Source: Sebastes aleutianus (lineage: Eukaryota > Chordata > Actinopteri > Perciformes > Sebastidae). Taken from it: 64,000 nt of DNA. The position numbers were made by a program, and so were the translations under genes. The DNA lies in NCBI GenBank assembly GCA_916700875.1, contig CAKAKS010000032.1, forward strand, positions 8,371,001-8,435,000, read 5' to 3'. Each line of letters starts with the position of its first letter. Position 1 is the stretch's first letter. Positions 35,765 to 47,750 of the stretch are shown one piece after another. Below the pieces are notes generated by a model that saw only the letters and a program-made list of their open reading frames with translations, searched no databases and was not told the DNA's origin.

Positions 35765-36268
35765 TAGGGATGTCATGATACCAGCAATTCAGTAGTCAAT
35801 ATCAGTGAAATTCCATGATTCTCTATACCAGATTTGATTTTTTATGAATTTATTAATCCTGATGCTCCGCCTAAAATTCCTTGCCAAATACAAAACTGTA
35901 CAAGATTACATTACCTTTGCCCAATACTCATTTTTACTGAATGCAGCTTGAATGCAACATAATGTAAGAATGCATCCTCCATCTGTTAACTCTGTTATTT
36001 AGGCAATCAGGACTGTGCTGCCCAACAGCTGCTAACAGCTAACGTTAACTATCTCTCCTCCTGCCAATTTCAACATGGATTTGTTGTTCACAATGAAGTG
36101 TTATCAGGGACATTTTCTATCGTCCCCAAGATGACAGGACACTGTTAGTCTCAAACCCTGATTCCCAGTACCTATAGTCATTGCAGAACTGTAGAAAAAC
36201 GAGTACTGTCACGTTTTCAGAATTTTGGCATCAACTTGGCTCCTAAGTGTCCGTTCTTGTAACATACT
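35765..36268 (+). mobile_element. TAGGGATGTCATGATACC element related to 7906-8345
   Basis: Starts TAGGGATGTCATGATACC and ends TGTCCGTTCTTGTAACATAC, roughly inverted to the start. It shares TGTTGTTCACAATGAAGTG and CTGTAGAAAAACGAGTACTG with the copy near 8 kb but has only one arm of that copy's inverted duplication. No clear target duplication. Confidence 0.6.
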
Positions 36269-36327
36269 TTATTTAAGACCAACGCGTTTCGGCTTGTGGC
36301 CTTCGTCCGGGTCCATTAGGTATGGCC

Positions 36328-36861
36328 CATAGACTGTATATATAGATGGACGATGCCTCCCACTGTACAGAAGTGAAGCCAAAATATCCCAGATACGGGA
36401 GCGGCCATCTTCAATTTTTATGTCATTTGGAGCCAGAGTCTGCACAGTCGTGATCGGGCGGTGGAGCCGTGGTATCCAGGTCATTCGCCCGAACCATTAG
36501 TTAGCAGAGAGCAGCCACAGCTTGTCAGCGAGAGAGACTCACAGCTGTCAATCATGATGTCTTTCTCCTCCTCTCCTTTTTATAGCATCACATAACTAAT
36601 TAAAACCAAACTTATCAGAAAAATGAACACTTGAACATACATCAGTGTGATAAGAACTACCTAAAATGACAGAAACAATCTTTGTGAATAATGTATTTGA
36701 CACGTACTTTGACTTTTTAGTTTGGCCCATGTCCCATCCGCTAACATGGGGGAGGTGGGCTTTATGACCTGTACTGCCGCCAGCCACCAGGGGGCGATCA
36801 CAATGTTTTGGCTTCACTTTTGGGGAGCTGTCATGTTGTCCAGCTTTATATATAGTCTATC
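36328..36861. mobile_element. CATAGACTGTATATA element with perfect 8-bp duplication
   Basis: GTATGGCC flanks both sides (36320-36327 and 36862-36869). The ends are CATAGACTGTATATATAGAT and, reversed, GATAGACTATATATAAAGCT. Internal phrases GTGAAGCCAAAATATCCC and AGCCACCAGGGGGCG resemble those at 54360-54425. The duplication length suggests hAT. No transposase is present. Confidence 0.85.
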
Positions 36862-36869
36862 GTATGGCC

Positions 36870-39800
36870 AGAAATGGTGAGTGAGTTCTTCAAAGAGCTC
36901 ACAAAGCTTACCATAGTTCGGGGTAAACACCTGATCACTTGGAAGTTTAGTACTTTGCCTCTAGCATGAGTCCTCCAGTCATTCATACAACTATATCCAT
37001 CACAGCTGGGTGAGGTGCAGTTTATGTTGTGAAGGAGATTTGGTTCGAGTTCAGCGGGGGGGGTGACAAATCTGTGATGCAATGCAACAAGCAAAGACTT
37101 TCATCATTCGAGGCCTGTTTGAGGCTTTGGCACTTTTTTGAGCATCTGACCTCATTTTTCACTCTTTGTCAGAACAGCAATGTCGAAGAAACCGTCAGCA
37201 GTTTGTTATTGCAGTCACGGAAGTGACCTATAAGCACGGTCAATAAGGATCTGGAGCGAATTAAAAATCAGCCCAGAAAGATGTAGCACAAGAAACAGCA
37301 GATGCAGAGTTTAATCTGGCATTTAACTGAGACACTGATATTTCCTACAAACCATCCATACCAGACATCTTTGACTTATGTATAAACATTGTTCTTTCGG
37401 AAACAATTGTCTTCTTACAATTGTGCAGTGCATTCAGAGAACAACAAATGTCTTGGCTTGCGGCCAGGCTCCACACTAATCTCTGTGGTACATGGACAAA
37501 GTGTAAAATGATTACGATAGCTTCGGGGTGATACAATCTCAGATGTGTTCACTCAATCGATGTTGTCTTTATCCGTGTTTTGTTGCTGGTCTTAATTGCA
37601 CTCCCTGCTGTACTCTGCTGCTTTTGGCATTCAACCTTCCAACAGGGAAAACCAAGTTGAATGCTGGTTCCATTTCAAACACACTACAATTTGAACAATA
37701 TTGAACAAGCTTAATCGAACAACCAACATGAAGAAGTATCCTCCTTAATATCATAGAGACTACAAGCATTTAGAGGGACTATGTGCAGACATGTGCATGG
37801 AGCCATTGATTCCCCAGCTGGAATGAAACATGTTTAGCACAACATTGCCTGGCGAAGCTCAACAGCATTCAAATTTTGGTTGAAGTATGTATGTTTTAAT
37901 GTAGAAATTCTGGATCCAAAGGTCACATAATAACGCAAACAAACTAACCATTCGATGCAGCGGTAGAACAGCGACCCTTGTGTTCTACTAGGTAAAATTA
38001 CTGTTTTTGTCAGTGGAGTCTGGTGGCATTGAAAATAGCGATATAATATAATAGGACTATCTGACAGCAAGGTAAAGTGGTGGAAATATTCTAAATATAG
38101 CGTACACAAACTAATATTGATTTTTTTTTCTTTGGATAGGCCCTTTTTTAGGTGGCTAAAATACCTTTTTCTGTTGCTCCCGTCCACACATGCTTTACCT
38201 TGCCGTCAGACAGCCCTTTCCAATGGGAAGTCGTCATATCGCTCTCTTCAAAGCCACAAGTCTACATTCATTTCAAACTTTACTCAGCTAGCATTCACAT
38301 TATTCATAACTTAATTGATTTGCTTACTTTGGTAACCTACATAACCATTTTTTGCAAATGGCTGAATGGGCGTTTCTATTTGGAAAAAAAAAAGAAAAGG
38401 ATGCATATGGACCTGCCCTTTAAATTAAATGTCTAAACAACTAATAATGATAATAAAAACCTGATTTACATAGCACTTTTCTTAACAATTTCTGAACAAT
38501 AACCAGCATGCTTTTTATAAAAAAACAACAACAACAGTCTACATCAAATATTACGGCAAGATTCCTAGCAGCCTGCTTCATACAACTGGATGGAAGTCAA
38601 GAAGAGATCAAGATGGATCACGTTTTTTTTTTATTTTCTGAAATGTGTTGGTTGTCTTCATCGCTGCAGTAGAGAACAGATATTGGGAAAATTCTTCGTT
38701 GGTTGTTTCTGCTGGTAGAGTGGACCATTGTTCTCCTATTGAAAACACTGCATGCTGTTTGCTGCAGTGGTGTCAACTTATGGGCCGTCAAAGCCCAGGA
38801 GTATGCAGGTTTTTCATTCAAAGCCAGTGGCATGTGACAGGCTGAAAATGAAAGGGTGCAAATCTCTTCCAGGGTGACTTTGGGGCTTAGCTACTGTCCT
38901 ACTCTGTGTTTGAATTCGGCCTAAAACCTTTTGTTGCGTGACATCCTGACACCTTGTCTGCCTTTTTGTCACTGTGAGGTGTCTAATATTCCAGAAATGT
39001 GATTAACGTAAGATTTTATAAAGAGAATTACCTGGGAATTGAAAAAGTGAGCTTGGGCGTTTTTTTTTTTTTTTTTCTATTGAAGAAATGTTTGGAAATC
39101 ACCCTTAAAAAACTCTTTACACATGACTTTCACAGTACAAACAAAGCTGTATTTTTGACTCATTAAACCTAAAAAAAAAAAAAAATTCTATTTTAATTTT
39201 CCATCAGCAAGGAAAAACTTATGTAGAACATTTAACATCTATGATTAAAGTGATTCAAAAGTCACACCATTCAATCGGTAAAATACTAAACTCCACACCA
39301 AGCTGCACATATATTTTTTGGATCATGCTGACCTTCAGGTACTGTATCTTTATTATTAATATAATGGCCTGATATCGTGAAAAAAAAGAAAAACAATGTG
39401 GCCCATAATCACAGCAAAATTGCGACATAGTTAACAGAGAAAAAAACTAAAATAGAGGAAAGCTTAGGTACATTTCTAGGCCATAATAGTTGCATTTCAA
39501 TGCAGATTGGTCACTTGTGTCACTTGGACACTTTACATCTACACACATTGGATTTTATAGAGAGGATAATAAACATTAATGTAGTCCTAAATTGCTCGCT
39601 GCTGGCTAATATAAGCTTTTCAACAGTGGTACCACATATGCTATTGTCCCTGCTGGCGGCCATCTAACATAATCCCAAAGCTGTTGTCTTCCCCTTTTTA
39701 ATGAAGAGAAATCACTGGCTGTGCTACAAAGTTGCTGGTGCTCAGTCTAACCCAATATAACATTGTTGTGCTTTCATAGGTATGTTTGGAGACAAACATT

Positions 39801-40246
39801 TATCTTACACGATACGAATACAGTAAATGCCCTTCAGATGCCTGTTTAATTGGGGTGTGAAAATGAGCCAATACATTTCGGACAATCAATACAAGAGTCG
39901 AAGATACACATACATACATAGAATATTGTAGAGAAATGTAGAAAATAAAAAAGGCAGGCTTGTGCGGTAGCTCTATGGAGTTCCCAGTGCAGTGTTAGAC
40001 ACCAGGATGGTATGGTGTTCGGCCCTCCAGGGCTCTGCGCCAGTTACATGAATGAGAACTATGAATAGATGGCGTCAACACAGTCTATGGTGTCAACATT
40101 GTCTAATTTGTGTCTATGGCATCATGGAAATACTATGCAAGAAGTTGAATTGAAACATATAGAATCAGACAATATCAAAGTAGTGCTGTATCGAACTGTA
40201 TCGAATCGTAACATGGTTAACTGTATTGTTTTTGTATCGTATCACC
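36870..40246. other. No gene recognised; apparently unique DNA with T- and A-runs
   Basis: Poly-T (39059-39077) and poly-A (39172-39184) runs occur. Frames at 37834-38187, 38152-38436 and others have no recognisable domains. A GCGTTTCGGCTTGTGGCC phrase just upstream (36284-36301) recalls a fish repeat tail. Confidence 0.35.
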
Positions 40247-40815
40247 CATCCAGTCTTTCGGGAAGGTGTATAAATAACACAACATTACATGGACATTCCG
40301 CGTGTCACACCATGCAAACGTTGTGTGCGGTTCTGTTCAGGCAAGGACTTAACTAACTTAGGTTCAGGCAAGAAAAGCATTTAGTTAGGGTAAAGGAAAA
40401 CGTCATGGTTGGGCTTAAAATAAGTACATAAACTAAGTAAAATATGTATGGAAACAATTTCGGAAAACACGTCACAAGTATCAATAAAAAACATGTGACA
40501 CTTGACAGACGTCACTAATGTAAAAAACAACGAAAAAAAACAACGATCAACATTGATCTCCTGGTTAAAATTTCAGTGTTTGTTGGACCCATCCAACTCC
40601 CCCTTCGCCCACCAATGGTCTTTCTTTTTTTTTATACTAAGTCACCATCTCTTATCGTAGCATTTATACGTGGACGCGTTTACATTGCAATCAGTACAGG
40701 ATAAATGGCGTACATGTTACATGTGGAATTCAAGGAAAGCGTAGTTCTTGCATGCTAAGCCTTGCGCATTATCATGTCATTTATGTGCCTTTTCGTGCAA
40801 AGGGGCTGCTATCAC
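40247..40815 (+). mobile_element. Non-autonomous element with GGTTAGG-type cassette, copy 2 of pair
   Basis: It matches 14567-15132 along its length, with GTATAAATAACACAACATTA, ACTTAGGTTCAGGCAAGAAA, CGTCATGGTTGGGCTTAAAA, GATCTCCTGGTTAAAATTTC, CATTTATACGTGGACGCG and a CCTTTTCGTGC end. The lengths are nearly equal (569 and 566 bp), which fixes the family's probable ends. Confidence 0.7.
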
Positions 40816-41711
40816 AGACGACGTATCAAGGTACGTATTGAATCGTCTACCGTTTAAGCTTGTGATCAGGAGGTGATGCTCCCTTAGAAGTGTCACCTCT
40901 GAGCCACCAGGATATCGCATCCTGCCACGATTTGAATGCCTCTGTATGATACATACAGTAAGTCTCCAGTGGTGTCCAATCACATCATGCAAACGCAGCC
41001 CCTGGGTGTGCTGTGCTCTAGAATGATGATGCCATCGGTAGGTATCAAATACAGACAGGGTTTCAGGACACTTGGCAAAGAGTTACTCAGTGAATTCCAG
41101 GCTGGCATCCCAACGACTGATTTTAGGCTTTTTATCCGTAAAGATACCAGGCTTTTTATATCATTACACCTTTTTGTTGGACCTTTACCCTAACTCTGCC
41201 CTGCGGTTCTTTGTGATGATGCTGTTGCTCGAGCAATATCACTCGCCCTGTTGCAGCACTCTTCAGTACAGTTTCTTCTGACATGGTTCACAACTCACAT
41301 AGAAAGTGTTCCAGCCATCTCTCCATACAAACACTCAGCTGTCTAAGGCCATCCACACTGAATAGAATCACTTTGTTCCGAGCCATTGTTGTGTCCGTGG
41401 AGAGAATGATTGTGCCAAATATTGTGGCAGAGTTGCCTTTGGTGGAGTACACCACTCTGATTTTACACCTTATATAAATCTACAGTAATATAGTTTAAAA
41501 AACACAATGGGCCTCATGTCAGAACCACTCCTACGAAGTGGCACGTACAAATGATTTAATAGAATCATGGGGTTCTAACCAATTTTCTTAGTACTAGAGT
41601 ACTTAGAGGTACGAACACAATTCACCAGTGGTCCAGGCCTGTTTGTAGGAGTCATGTACAGACAGTTTGCCTGTCTTCACAGAGGGAAAACACACCAAGA
41701 ATCATCATTCC
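40816..41711. other. No gene recognised
   Basis: Frames at 40936-41477 show no domain. No repeat family is identified. Confidence 0.35.
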
Positions 41712-41715
41712 TTAA

Positions 41716-41935
41716 AGGAACAGTGTGTTACATTTTTGAGGATGTATTGGCATAAATATAATATAATATGCATAACTATGTTTCATTAGTGTATAATCAC
41801 CTGAAACTAAGAATTGCATTGCCGTTAGCTGAAAATGAGCCCTTCATAATTGAGCGGGTCCTCCTCACGGAGTCCGCCATGTTGCTCCGCCATGTTTCTA
41901 CAGTAGCCCAGAACGGACAAACCAGGCTGTGCAGA
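41716..41935 (+). mobile_element. AGGAACAGTGTGTTAC miniature element, copy 3 (truncated)
   Basis: TTAA at 41712-41715 precedes AGGAACAGTGTGTTACATTT. It shares AATCACCTGAAACTAAGAAT and GAGTCCGCCATGTTGCTCC with the other copies and breaks off after AGAACGGACAAACCAGGCTG. The right terminus is absent. Confidence 0.7.
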
Positions 41936-43215
41936 TGATAACACACTTTAGAAGTGTGTGTTGCTGCAAAGAACACAAAAAAATGGTTTTAAATCAGTTT
42001 TTACTGTCTGTCGTACATTAGGAACCAGTGAAACAACTGTTTTTAGGCCCTTTTGTTTAAAGGAACATGTCTTCACACAGACAGATGGCACGGTGACAAC
42101 ACACCATTCATTATATAGCGTATCATGACAGGTGGACATAAAAAAACTAGTCATTACGGTAAATTTATCACTCCACTTCTCATGCCTAAACAGGGTCTGT
42201 GTATGTCCACACATGAGGAGTTATGGCTGCCCTCTGGCCACCGGGCCTCTGTGCGTCGGTGAGCAACAAGGTCGCGATCATGCACCAGTGTTGCTACTGT
42301 AGGCATCGGGATAGAGACACCCATTTTCACAAGAGAGCACAGAAACACATACTAATTCTCATAGTGGTTTCACATTTATATTAAGTCTCATAAAGCCTCA
42401 TTTGCATAAGATAAGAGGATTATATCACAGCAAAGATGCGAAGATTTAAAGTTTGATTTTCATAATAATGCATTCATTCCCTCTCGTGAATAACACGCTC
42501 TCCTTGTAAAGAAAATTGCATAACGTGCATGGGGATGAAGTTCAGATGCCGTCCAATTATAAAGAAGTTAAAAAGAAATAGCACTGCATCCCATAATGTG
42601 GCATCATCATCACACATCAAAAAACAGGTATTAAAGAATTCTAACCTGCTCGGCTCAGCTTCTGACCACATTAATCCTGCGTTTTATTGATATTTGGAAG
42701 CTTAAAAGCAGCATGTGAGACTATGATGATAGTTGGAGTGTTTGCTAGTACTCCCAAGCCACTCGAACTGGTGGCGAGGGATGCGGTAAAAACACACACT
42801 AGGACACCCAGATCAGAGGAGTGAATCTGGGTTACAGTGTGCGGAGTGTATGGGTGTGCCTGTGGGGATGCCCCTTTTTTAAAGCAGTTCTTCACAACAG
42901 CAACGTAAGCTCGGTGCTGGTTCAATTATTCATTGTCCGTCCCGTTTCCTGTCTCCATTTTTTCGAATGCTATCCGTACATCAGGTCCGATTTGTCTGTC
43001 AGCCACGTCCCTCTCTCTCTCTGTCACGTTCTTGATTGACAAGTGCGATCGTGTTTGCCTCTCCTTTCCCTGACCTTCAACTCTCTGGAATGCACACACA
43101 GAAATACACACGCGCAGCACACAGCAAGACTGCTAATGGCTTCTACCTTTGCAGCCTCTGTCAATAGGGAATTACAGTACTTGTACACCAGAAAGGATAC
43201 CAACAGTCACAACAG
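41936..43215. other. No gene recognised
   Basis: Frames at 41948-43228 have no recognisable domains. CTCTCTCTCTG at about 43012 is minor low complexity. Confidence 0.35.
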
Positions 43216-43714
43216 CCCTGTCTCCTAAAAACTACATTCCCATACAACAAAACTGCATTTTAAATTTGAGGGAAACATATTTTATCTTGGATTATCTTTG
43301 TTTTTGACGTATCACGTATGGCTTTGTAATGACAGGCCGCGGAAGTTCGCGGTTGACGAAGTTGGGGTGGACTTTCACCCAGGAGACTGCTGTTTGTGTC
43401 CCGTGTAAAACCAAAAGTAAACTTATTTTTATTGACGTCTGTAGCTTAATAACCTAACAAATATAGTCATTTTAAGCCAAACCATGATGCTTTTTAAACC
43501 AAATAAACCTAACTTAAACCAAGTAGTTTTATTGCTTAAACCTTACAAAGTACTTTTGTTGCATTTTTGTTTCATGTTTCAATTTACAACGTTAACCACG
43601 TGTTTAAAACTGTTTAAAACTGTGACCGTAATCTGGGAGAAAATATCTTTCCCTTTGAAACGTAATTGAGAATGCAGTTGAGTTGTATGGGAATGAAATT
43701 TTGTAGGAGACGGG
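43216..43714 (-). mobile_element. Non-autonomous element: GGTTAGG cassette in different terminal repeats
   Basis: About 43-bp inverted ends begin CCCTGTCTCCTAAAAACTAC on the left and, reversed, CCCCGTCTCCTACAAAATTT on the right, both continuing CATTCCCATACAAC. Inside are the same modules as in the 1445 element: GACTTTCACCCAGGAGACTG, CATTTTAAGCCAAACCATGA and AACCAAGTAGTTTTATTGC. No coding capacity, no clear target duplication. Confidence 0.75.
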
Positions 43715-44510
43715 GTTGGACACACAGAGACGGAACATTCAATATTCATGCCAATAAAGCAAGGACTGGTGAAAGAATGGTTCTTGCCCAGCTTTATAAG
43801 ATTGTATTGCTGTTTTATGAGCTTATTGCTAGTTTTGATAGTTAAAGAATGCAACTGACATTATTACAGTAATGATTATAGAATGATGTGCTTGAATCAT
43901 CATCGTCTTTGGAGCTTTTTCTGAATGGAATTATACAACCTTGATGGAAAAGTTAGGAACAAATTGTTTTAGGATAAATGACTTGCTTAAACTTGATTTG
44001 ATCTTGCCGCATCCACGAGGGTCAACAGTCAAGAGTATCCGCACGGCAAAAGTGATGTCACGCCCTTCGCAGGGGTTCCGTGTGGCAGGTTTCACCTGAC
44101 CGTGCACATCCGAATTTGTCACACAGGTGGGCGGAGAAAATGGTTAACTTTGAGGAGCTTTTGAGAATGTCGGTTTGTGTTTTGGTTTTAAACCATTCTG
44201 ACTTTGTTGACAAAAGTGAAATACATACAGTTGTCCTTATTGCAATTATTAACTAAAAACACTGTCTCCTCATTGACATCAATTGGTATGTGAGACAAAG
44301 TAACAGTTAGACAAACAGCTGTTTCACGATTGAGTGATCATTGAGTAGTATTTGTGGAATCCTCAGATGTGCGTTTCATTTGAAATGTTTCCCTCCCATT
44401 GCACCCTGCCTCCTCACTTGTCAAGTGGCCACTTGCACAACATATGGTGCTATATAATATCACAAAGTGAAACGCCAAAGCTAACGTTTCTGGTGACATA
44501 TATATATATA

Positions 44511-45057
44511 CACTCACCGGCCACTTTATTAGGCACATCTGTCCAATTGCTTGTTAACACAAATAGCTAATCAGCCAATCACATGGCAGTAACTCAATGC
44601 ATTTAGGCATCTAGACGTGGTGAAGACGACTTGCTGAAGTTCAAACCGAGCATCAGAATGGGGAAGAAAGGGGATTTAAGTGACTTTGAACGTGGCATGG
44701 TTGTTGGTGCCAGACGGGCTGGTCTGAGTATTTAAAAAACTGCTGATCTACTGGGATTTTCACGCACAACCATCTCTAGGGTATACAGAGAATGGTCCGA
44801 ACAAGAGAAAATATCCAGTGAGCGGCAGTTGTGTGGACGAAAATGCCTTGTTGATGTCAGAGGTCAGAGGAGAATGGGCAGAGTGGTTCGAGATGATAGA
44901 AAGGCAACAGTAACTCAAATAACCACTCGTTACAACCAAGGTATGCAGAATACCATCTCTGAACGCACAACACGTCCAACCTTGAAGCAGATGGGCTACA
45001 GCAACAGAAGACCACCCGGTACTAGCAAGGTGTACCTCATAAAGTGGCCGGTGAGTG
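44511..45057 (+). mobile_element. Internally deleted Tc1/mariner-type transposon
   Basis: The ends are near-perfect inverted repeats, CACTCACCGGCCACTTTATT and, reversed, CACTCACCGGCCACTTTATG, set in TA-rich DNA (TA runs at 44498-44510 and 45058-45075) as expected for TA-targeting Tc1 elements. Only 547 bp long, it keeps the 5' half of a transposase frame and the 3' terminal segment. The sequence jumps from GAAGACCACCC directly to GGTACTAGCAAGGTGTACC, which is the region before the right end in full-length relatives (recall), so the catalytic DDE domain is deleted. Confidence 0.9.
44658..45040 (+). pseudogene. Tc1-type transposase, N-terminal DNA-binding part, broken
   Basis: From ATG at 44658 the frame encodes a helix-turn-helix region (LSDFERGMVVGARRAGLS). 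A TAA stop interrupts it at codon 26 (44733-44735). Downstream, in the same frame, the second helix-turn-helix resumes with TADLLGFSRTTISRVYREW, then a basic linker, and the frame stays open until it reads into the right inverted repeat. The catalytic domain is absent through the internal deletion. In intact relatives this part binds the terminal repeats; here it cannot encode an active transposase. Confidence 0.85.
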
Positions 45058-45075
45058 TGTATATATATATATATA

Positions 45076-46659
45076 CTTAATTAGATTGTCCAAACTGGGG
45101 TGGCAAGACATTTTTTTGTTTAGAGTTGGCAGCTGCCACCCCTTGGAACCGCCACAGATAGGCAGTCAGCATGAGCAGTGAGAACCACTATGTCTGAACA
45201 CAAAAAGAAACCAATGCCACTTAGATAAAGATATCCAAAAAAAAACATGCCAAGTAAGACAACAACTCAGTTCTGGACATGTAATATTTTTTTTGCCTTT
45301 TTGTTGAATTATAAACAACAGCTATGATGACTCAAAATGTGAAGTTTAAGGATGTCCAAGCATAACGGAGTGAAGTGTCTGCTGAGTGGACTGGCCGTCC
45401 GTGAACTCTCAAAGTAAGGACACATGGACACGCCATAAAGACATGTACGGCTTGTGTATCCTTGGTTTGCAGACAGGCCAATCTCACCAGTCAATATAAA
45501 ATGTGAATCCTTCCCCGCTCTACCCGTCCTCTTTCCTCATCCTCTTCTCTTCACATCCCTCTCCTCTGCTGCCATCCCTCCCTCTGTCTTCTTTCATGTT
45601 CAAGTGTCTTTGATTGTTGTGAGGCACAAAGGTGCTTACTGACAGATCAAAATATTCTTGCAGGGGCAAAAATCCAACACTTGCAGGCAATGCAGACATC
45701 AGTGGATTTTGCTAAAACCCGAATAATAAAAAAATTACTTTTTTTTGTTGCTTTTTTACCATTAAGTCTTTAGTGAATGCTTTCTTTTGATCCCACTCTG
45801 CCCCTCTCCGCTTTATCCCTGCCTCCCTTCCCACTTTCCGTCCGCATCTCCTGCTCTTTCTTGCTGCTCTCTCGCTTTAATGACAGTATTATCCTCACTT
45901 AGCCATCTGAGTCTCTCTGCCTAAAATCCCTCTCCCTCAGAGCTGCATATAAAAGAGAGCGAGAGAGCGTGCGGGAGAGGAAGAATTAGACCGACGAGAG
46001 GTCTTGGCCTGAGCTCTTTTGGAACTACAGGGAGAGGGAAGGCTCAAAAAGCACAATTCCCCTACAGAATGTGATTTTTTTGGTCCTCTCAGATTATTTG
46101 TGATACGTTTAATCACAACTGAACCTTATGCCATCCACTAGAAATCATCATATCAGCAACTATTCTGTAATTTTTTTCAGTTTTAGAATGATATGCCAGT
46201 TTCAGGCCAAAGATATTATAAGGAATGGCTGGCTGAGTACGGGCGTGGGGTTTGTGTCAAGAATCACATCTCATAGGTCGATAGGAGTCATCATGTACTT
46301 AATAACCCTAAAACGTGACCAGGCTGCCATGATCAATGGCTCTCACACGATGCCCCATGAAGAGATAATCTGCCAATTCTAATTATGTCAAATATAGACC
46401 GATGGAAAGTACATTTTATAACATTTTATTTTATTCCTAATGGGAATCTTTCGACGGTACAGTACGCAGAATTTTCCCTCAAGTTATTACATGTGTGGGT
46501 CTGTCGCCCTGCCAAATATTCCAAACAACTATGGCTGGAAAGATCACATCACATAATGAAAAGGGAACGGCTCAATGCCGTTGTAATAAAAAATATAACA
46601 AGTCATTTTTATTAATCGGTTCCATTTACAAAACACAAAATGCTACAAAACCACTTTTT
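45076..46659. other. No gene recognised; CT-rich at 45780-45930
   Basis: A CATATAAAAGAG motif at about 45946 is TATA-like but unsupported. Frames at 45309-46615 lack domains. Confidence 0.35.
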
Positions 46660-46786
46660 TAGGCTTAGGCAACAAAGCTACTTGGTTACAGGTTTAGTAA
46701 AAACAAAAAACAAAACAAAACAAAAACACATCAAGGGTTGGCTTAAAATGACATTGAAATTGAAAATGAAAAGACAATGAAAACTC

Positions 46787-47030
46787 AACAAAACAACTTG
46801 GTTAGGTTTAGCCAACAAAACAACTTGGTTAGGTTTAGCCAACAAAACTACTTGTTTAGGTTTAGGCAGCAAAACAACTTGGTTAGGTTTAGCCAACAAA
46901 ACTACTTGGTTAAGTTTAGCCAACAAAACTACTTGGTTAGGTTTAGGCAACATTACTACTTGGTTAGGTTTAGGCAATTAAGACTACTTGGTTATAGGTT
47001 TAGGCAATACAGATATTTGGTTACACTAAA
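46787..47030. repeat. 27-bp minisatellite, first block
   Basis: Units of CTTGGTTAGGTTTAGCC plus AACAAAACAA (27 bp) recur about eight to nine times, with variants GGCAGC and GGCAAC. The length is divisible by three, so long frames on both strands (46678-46977, 46777-47052) read repeated peptides and are artefacts. Confidence 0.9.
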
Positions 47031-47085
47031 CATATCCCCACTGCGGGACTAATAAAGGAATATCTTATTTTATCTTATCTTAGTT
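47030..47085 (+). mobile_element. Short LINE-like 3' tail within the minisatellite
   Basis: CCCCACTGCGGGACTAATAA, AGGAATATCTTATTTTATC and TTATCTTA resemble the 3' end of a fish non-LTR retrotransposon, with an AATAAA-like signal and an (ATCTT)n tail. The 27-bp array continues on both sides, so this looks like a 5'-truncated insertion. Family assignment is from recall. Confidence 0.4.
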
Positions 47086-47226
47086 TGCGGCAACAAACTA
47101 CTTGGTTAGGTTTAGCTAACAAAACTACCTGGTTAGTTTTAGGCAGCAAAACTACTTGGTTAGGTTTAGCCAACAAAGGTAATTGGTTAGGTTCGGGCAA
47201 CAGAGCTACTTGGTTAGGTTTAGTTA
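47086..47226. repeat. 27-bp minisatellite, second block
   Basis: About five further units of the CTTGGTTAGGTTTAG / CAACAAA type follow the LINE-like tail, more diverged than the first block. Confidence 0.85.
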
Positions 47227-47724
47227 ATAAAAAAAAAATCATGGTTTGACTTAAAATGACTATGAAATTGAAACAAAACGCAACAAAAATGCAACACCGG
47301 ACTCCTGAGCGAAAGTCTGGTGTTTGTCGACCCATCCACTACCCTGACCTAGGTCATAGTAAACAAGTCAGCAGATTAGCCCGCTAGAGGGAGAGTGTGC
47401 TCGCATGCCCCGGTTGATCATGTGAACCTGGCCTTGCAGGTCAAAATGGTCCCCCAAGAGTCTCCAGTCCCCTTTGCTCCAGTGGTCAACTGTGGTACTG
47501 CAAAATAAAACCTGCAGCCTAAAAAGCATTTTCCCCATAAAGCACCGTTAGAAAAGAGCTGTCTGTTAAATAAAAATTGACAGGATCCTTCAAACTGCAG
47601 TTTACTTCTGTCATTACAATTGTTTAAACAAAGACATTTTCATATTTTTTAAAGGAAGAGGGAAATGGTTTTAGCCTATACGCTGAGTGAGCATTCAGTG
47701 GAAAGAACTGGCAACGTCTTCGGA

Positions 47725-47750
47725 CATCTAAAACATCCATGTTTTAGATG
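47725..47750. repeat. 12-bp perfect inverted repeat with 2-bp spacer
   Basis: CATCTAAAACAT and ATGTTTTAGATG are exact reverse complements separated by CC. Confidence 0.85.

Larger units (their letters stand above)
46660..47340 (+). mobile_element. GGTTAGG-cassette element with expanded repeat
   Basis: The AGGGTTGGCTTAAAATGACA module (46735) and ATGGTTTGACTTAAAATGAC module (47240) bracket a large tandem expansion, followed by GACTCCTGAGCGAAAGTCTG and GTTTGTCGACCCATCCAC as in related copies. The outer terminal repeats are not recognisable. The duplicated bracket suggests the expansion arose by unequal exchange. Confidence 0.65.

Noticed and set aside
37045..37060. GGTTCGAGTTC, similar to a tRNA B box
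   Set aside because: No matching A box, cloverleaf or T-run terminator at the right spacing was found.
45948..45955. TATAAAAG with GAGAGCGAGAGAGCG downstream, promoter-like
   Set aside because: No exon, initiator or open frame follows, and one such match is expected by chance.
46678..47335. Long open frames on both strands with repeated NQVVLLAKP or NNLVRFSQQ peptides
   Set aside because: They are translations of a 27-bp minisatellite whose period is divisible by three.
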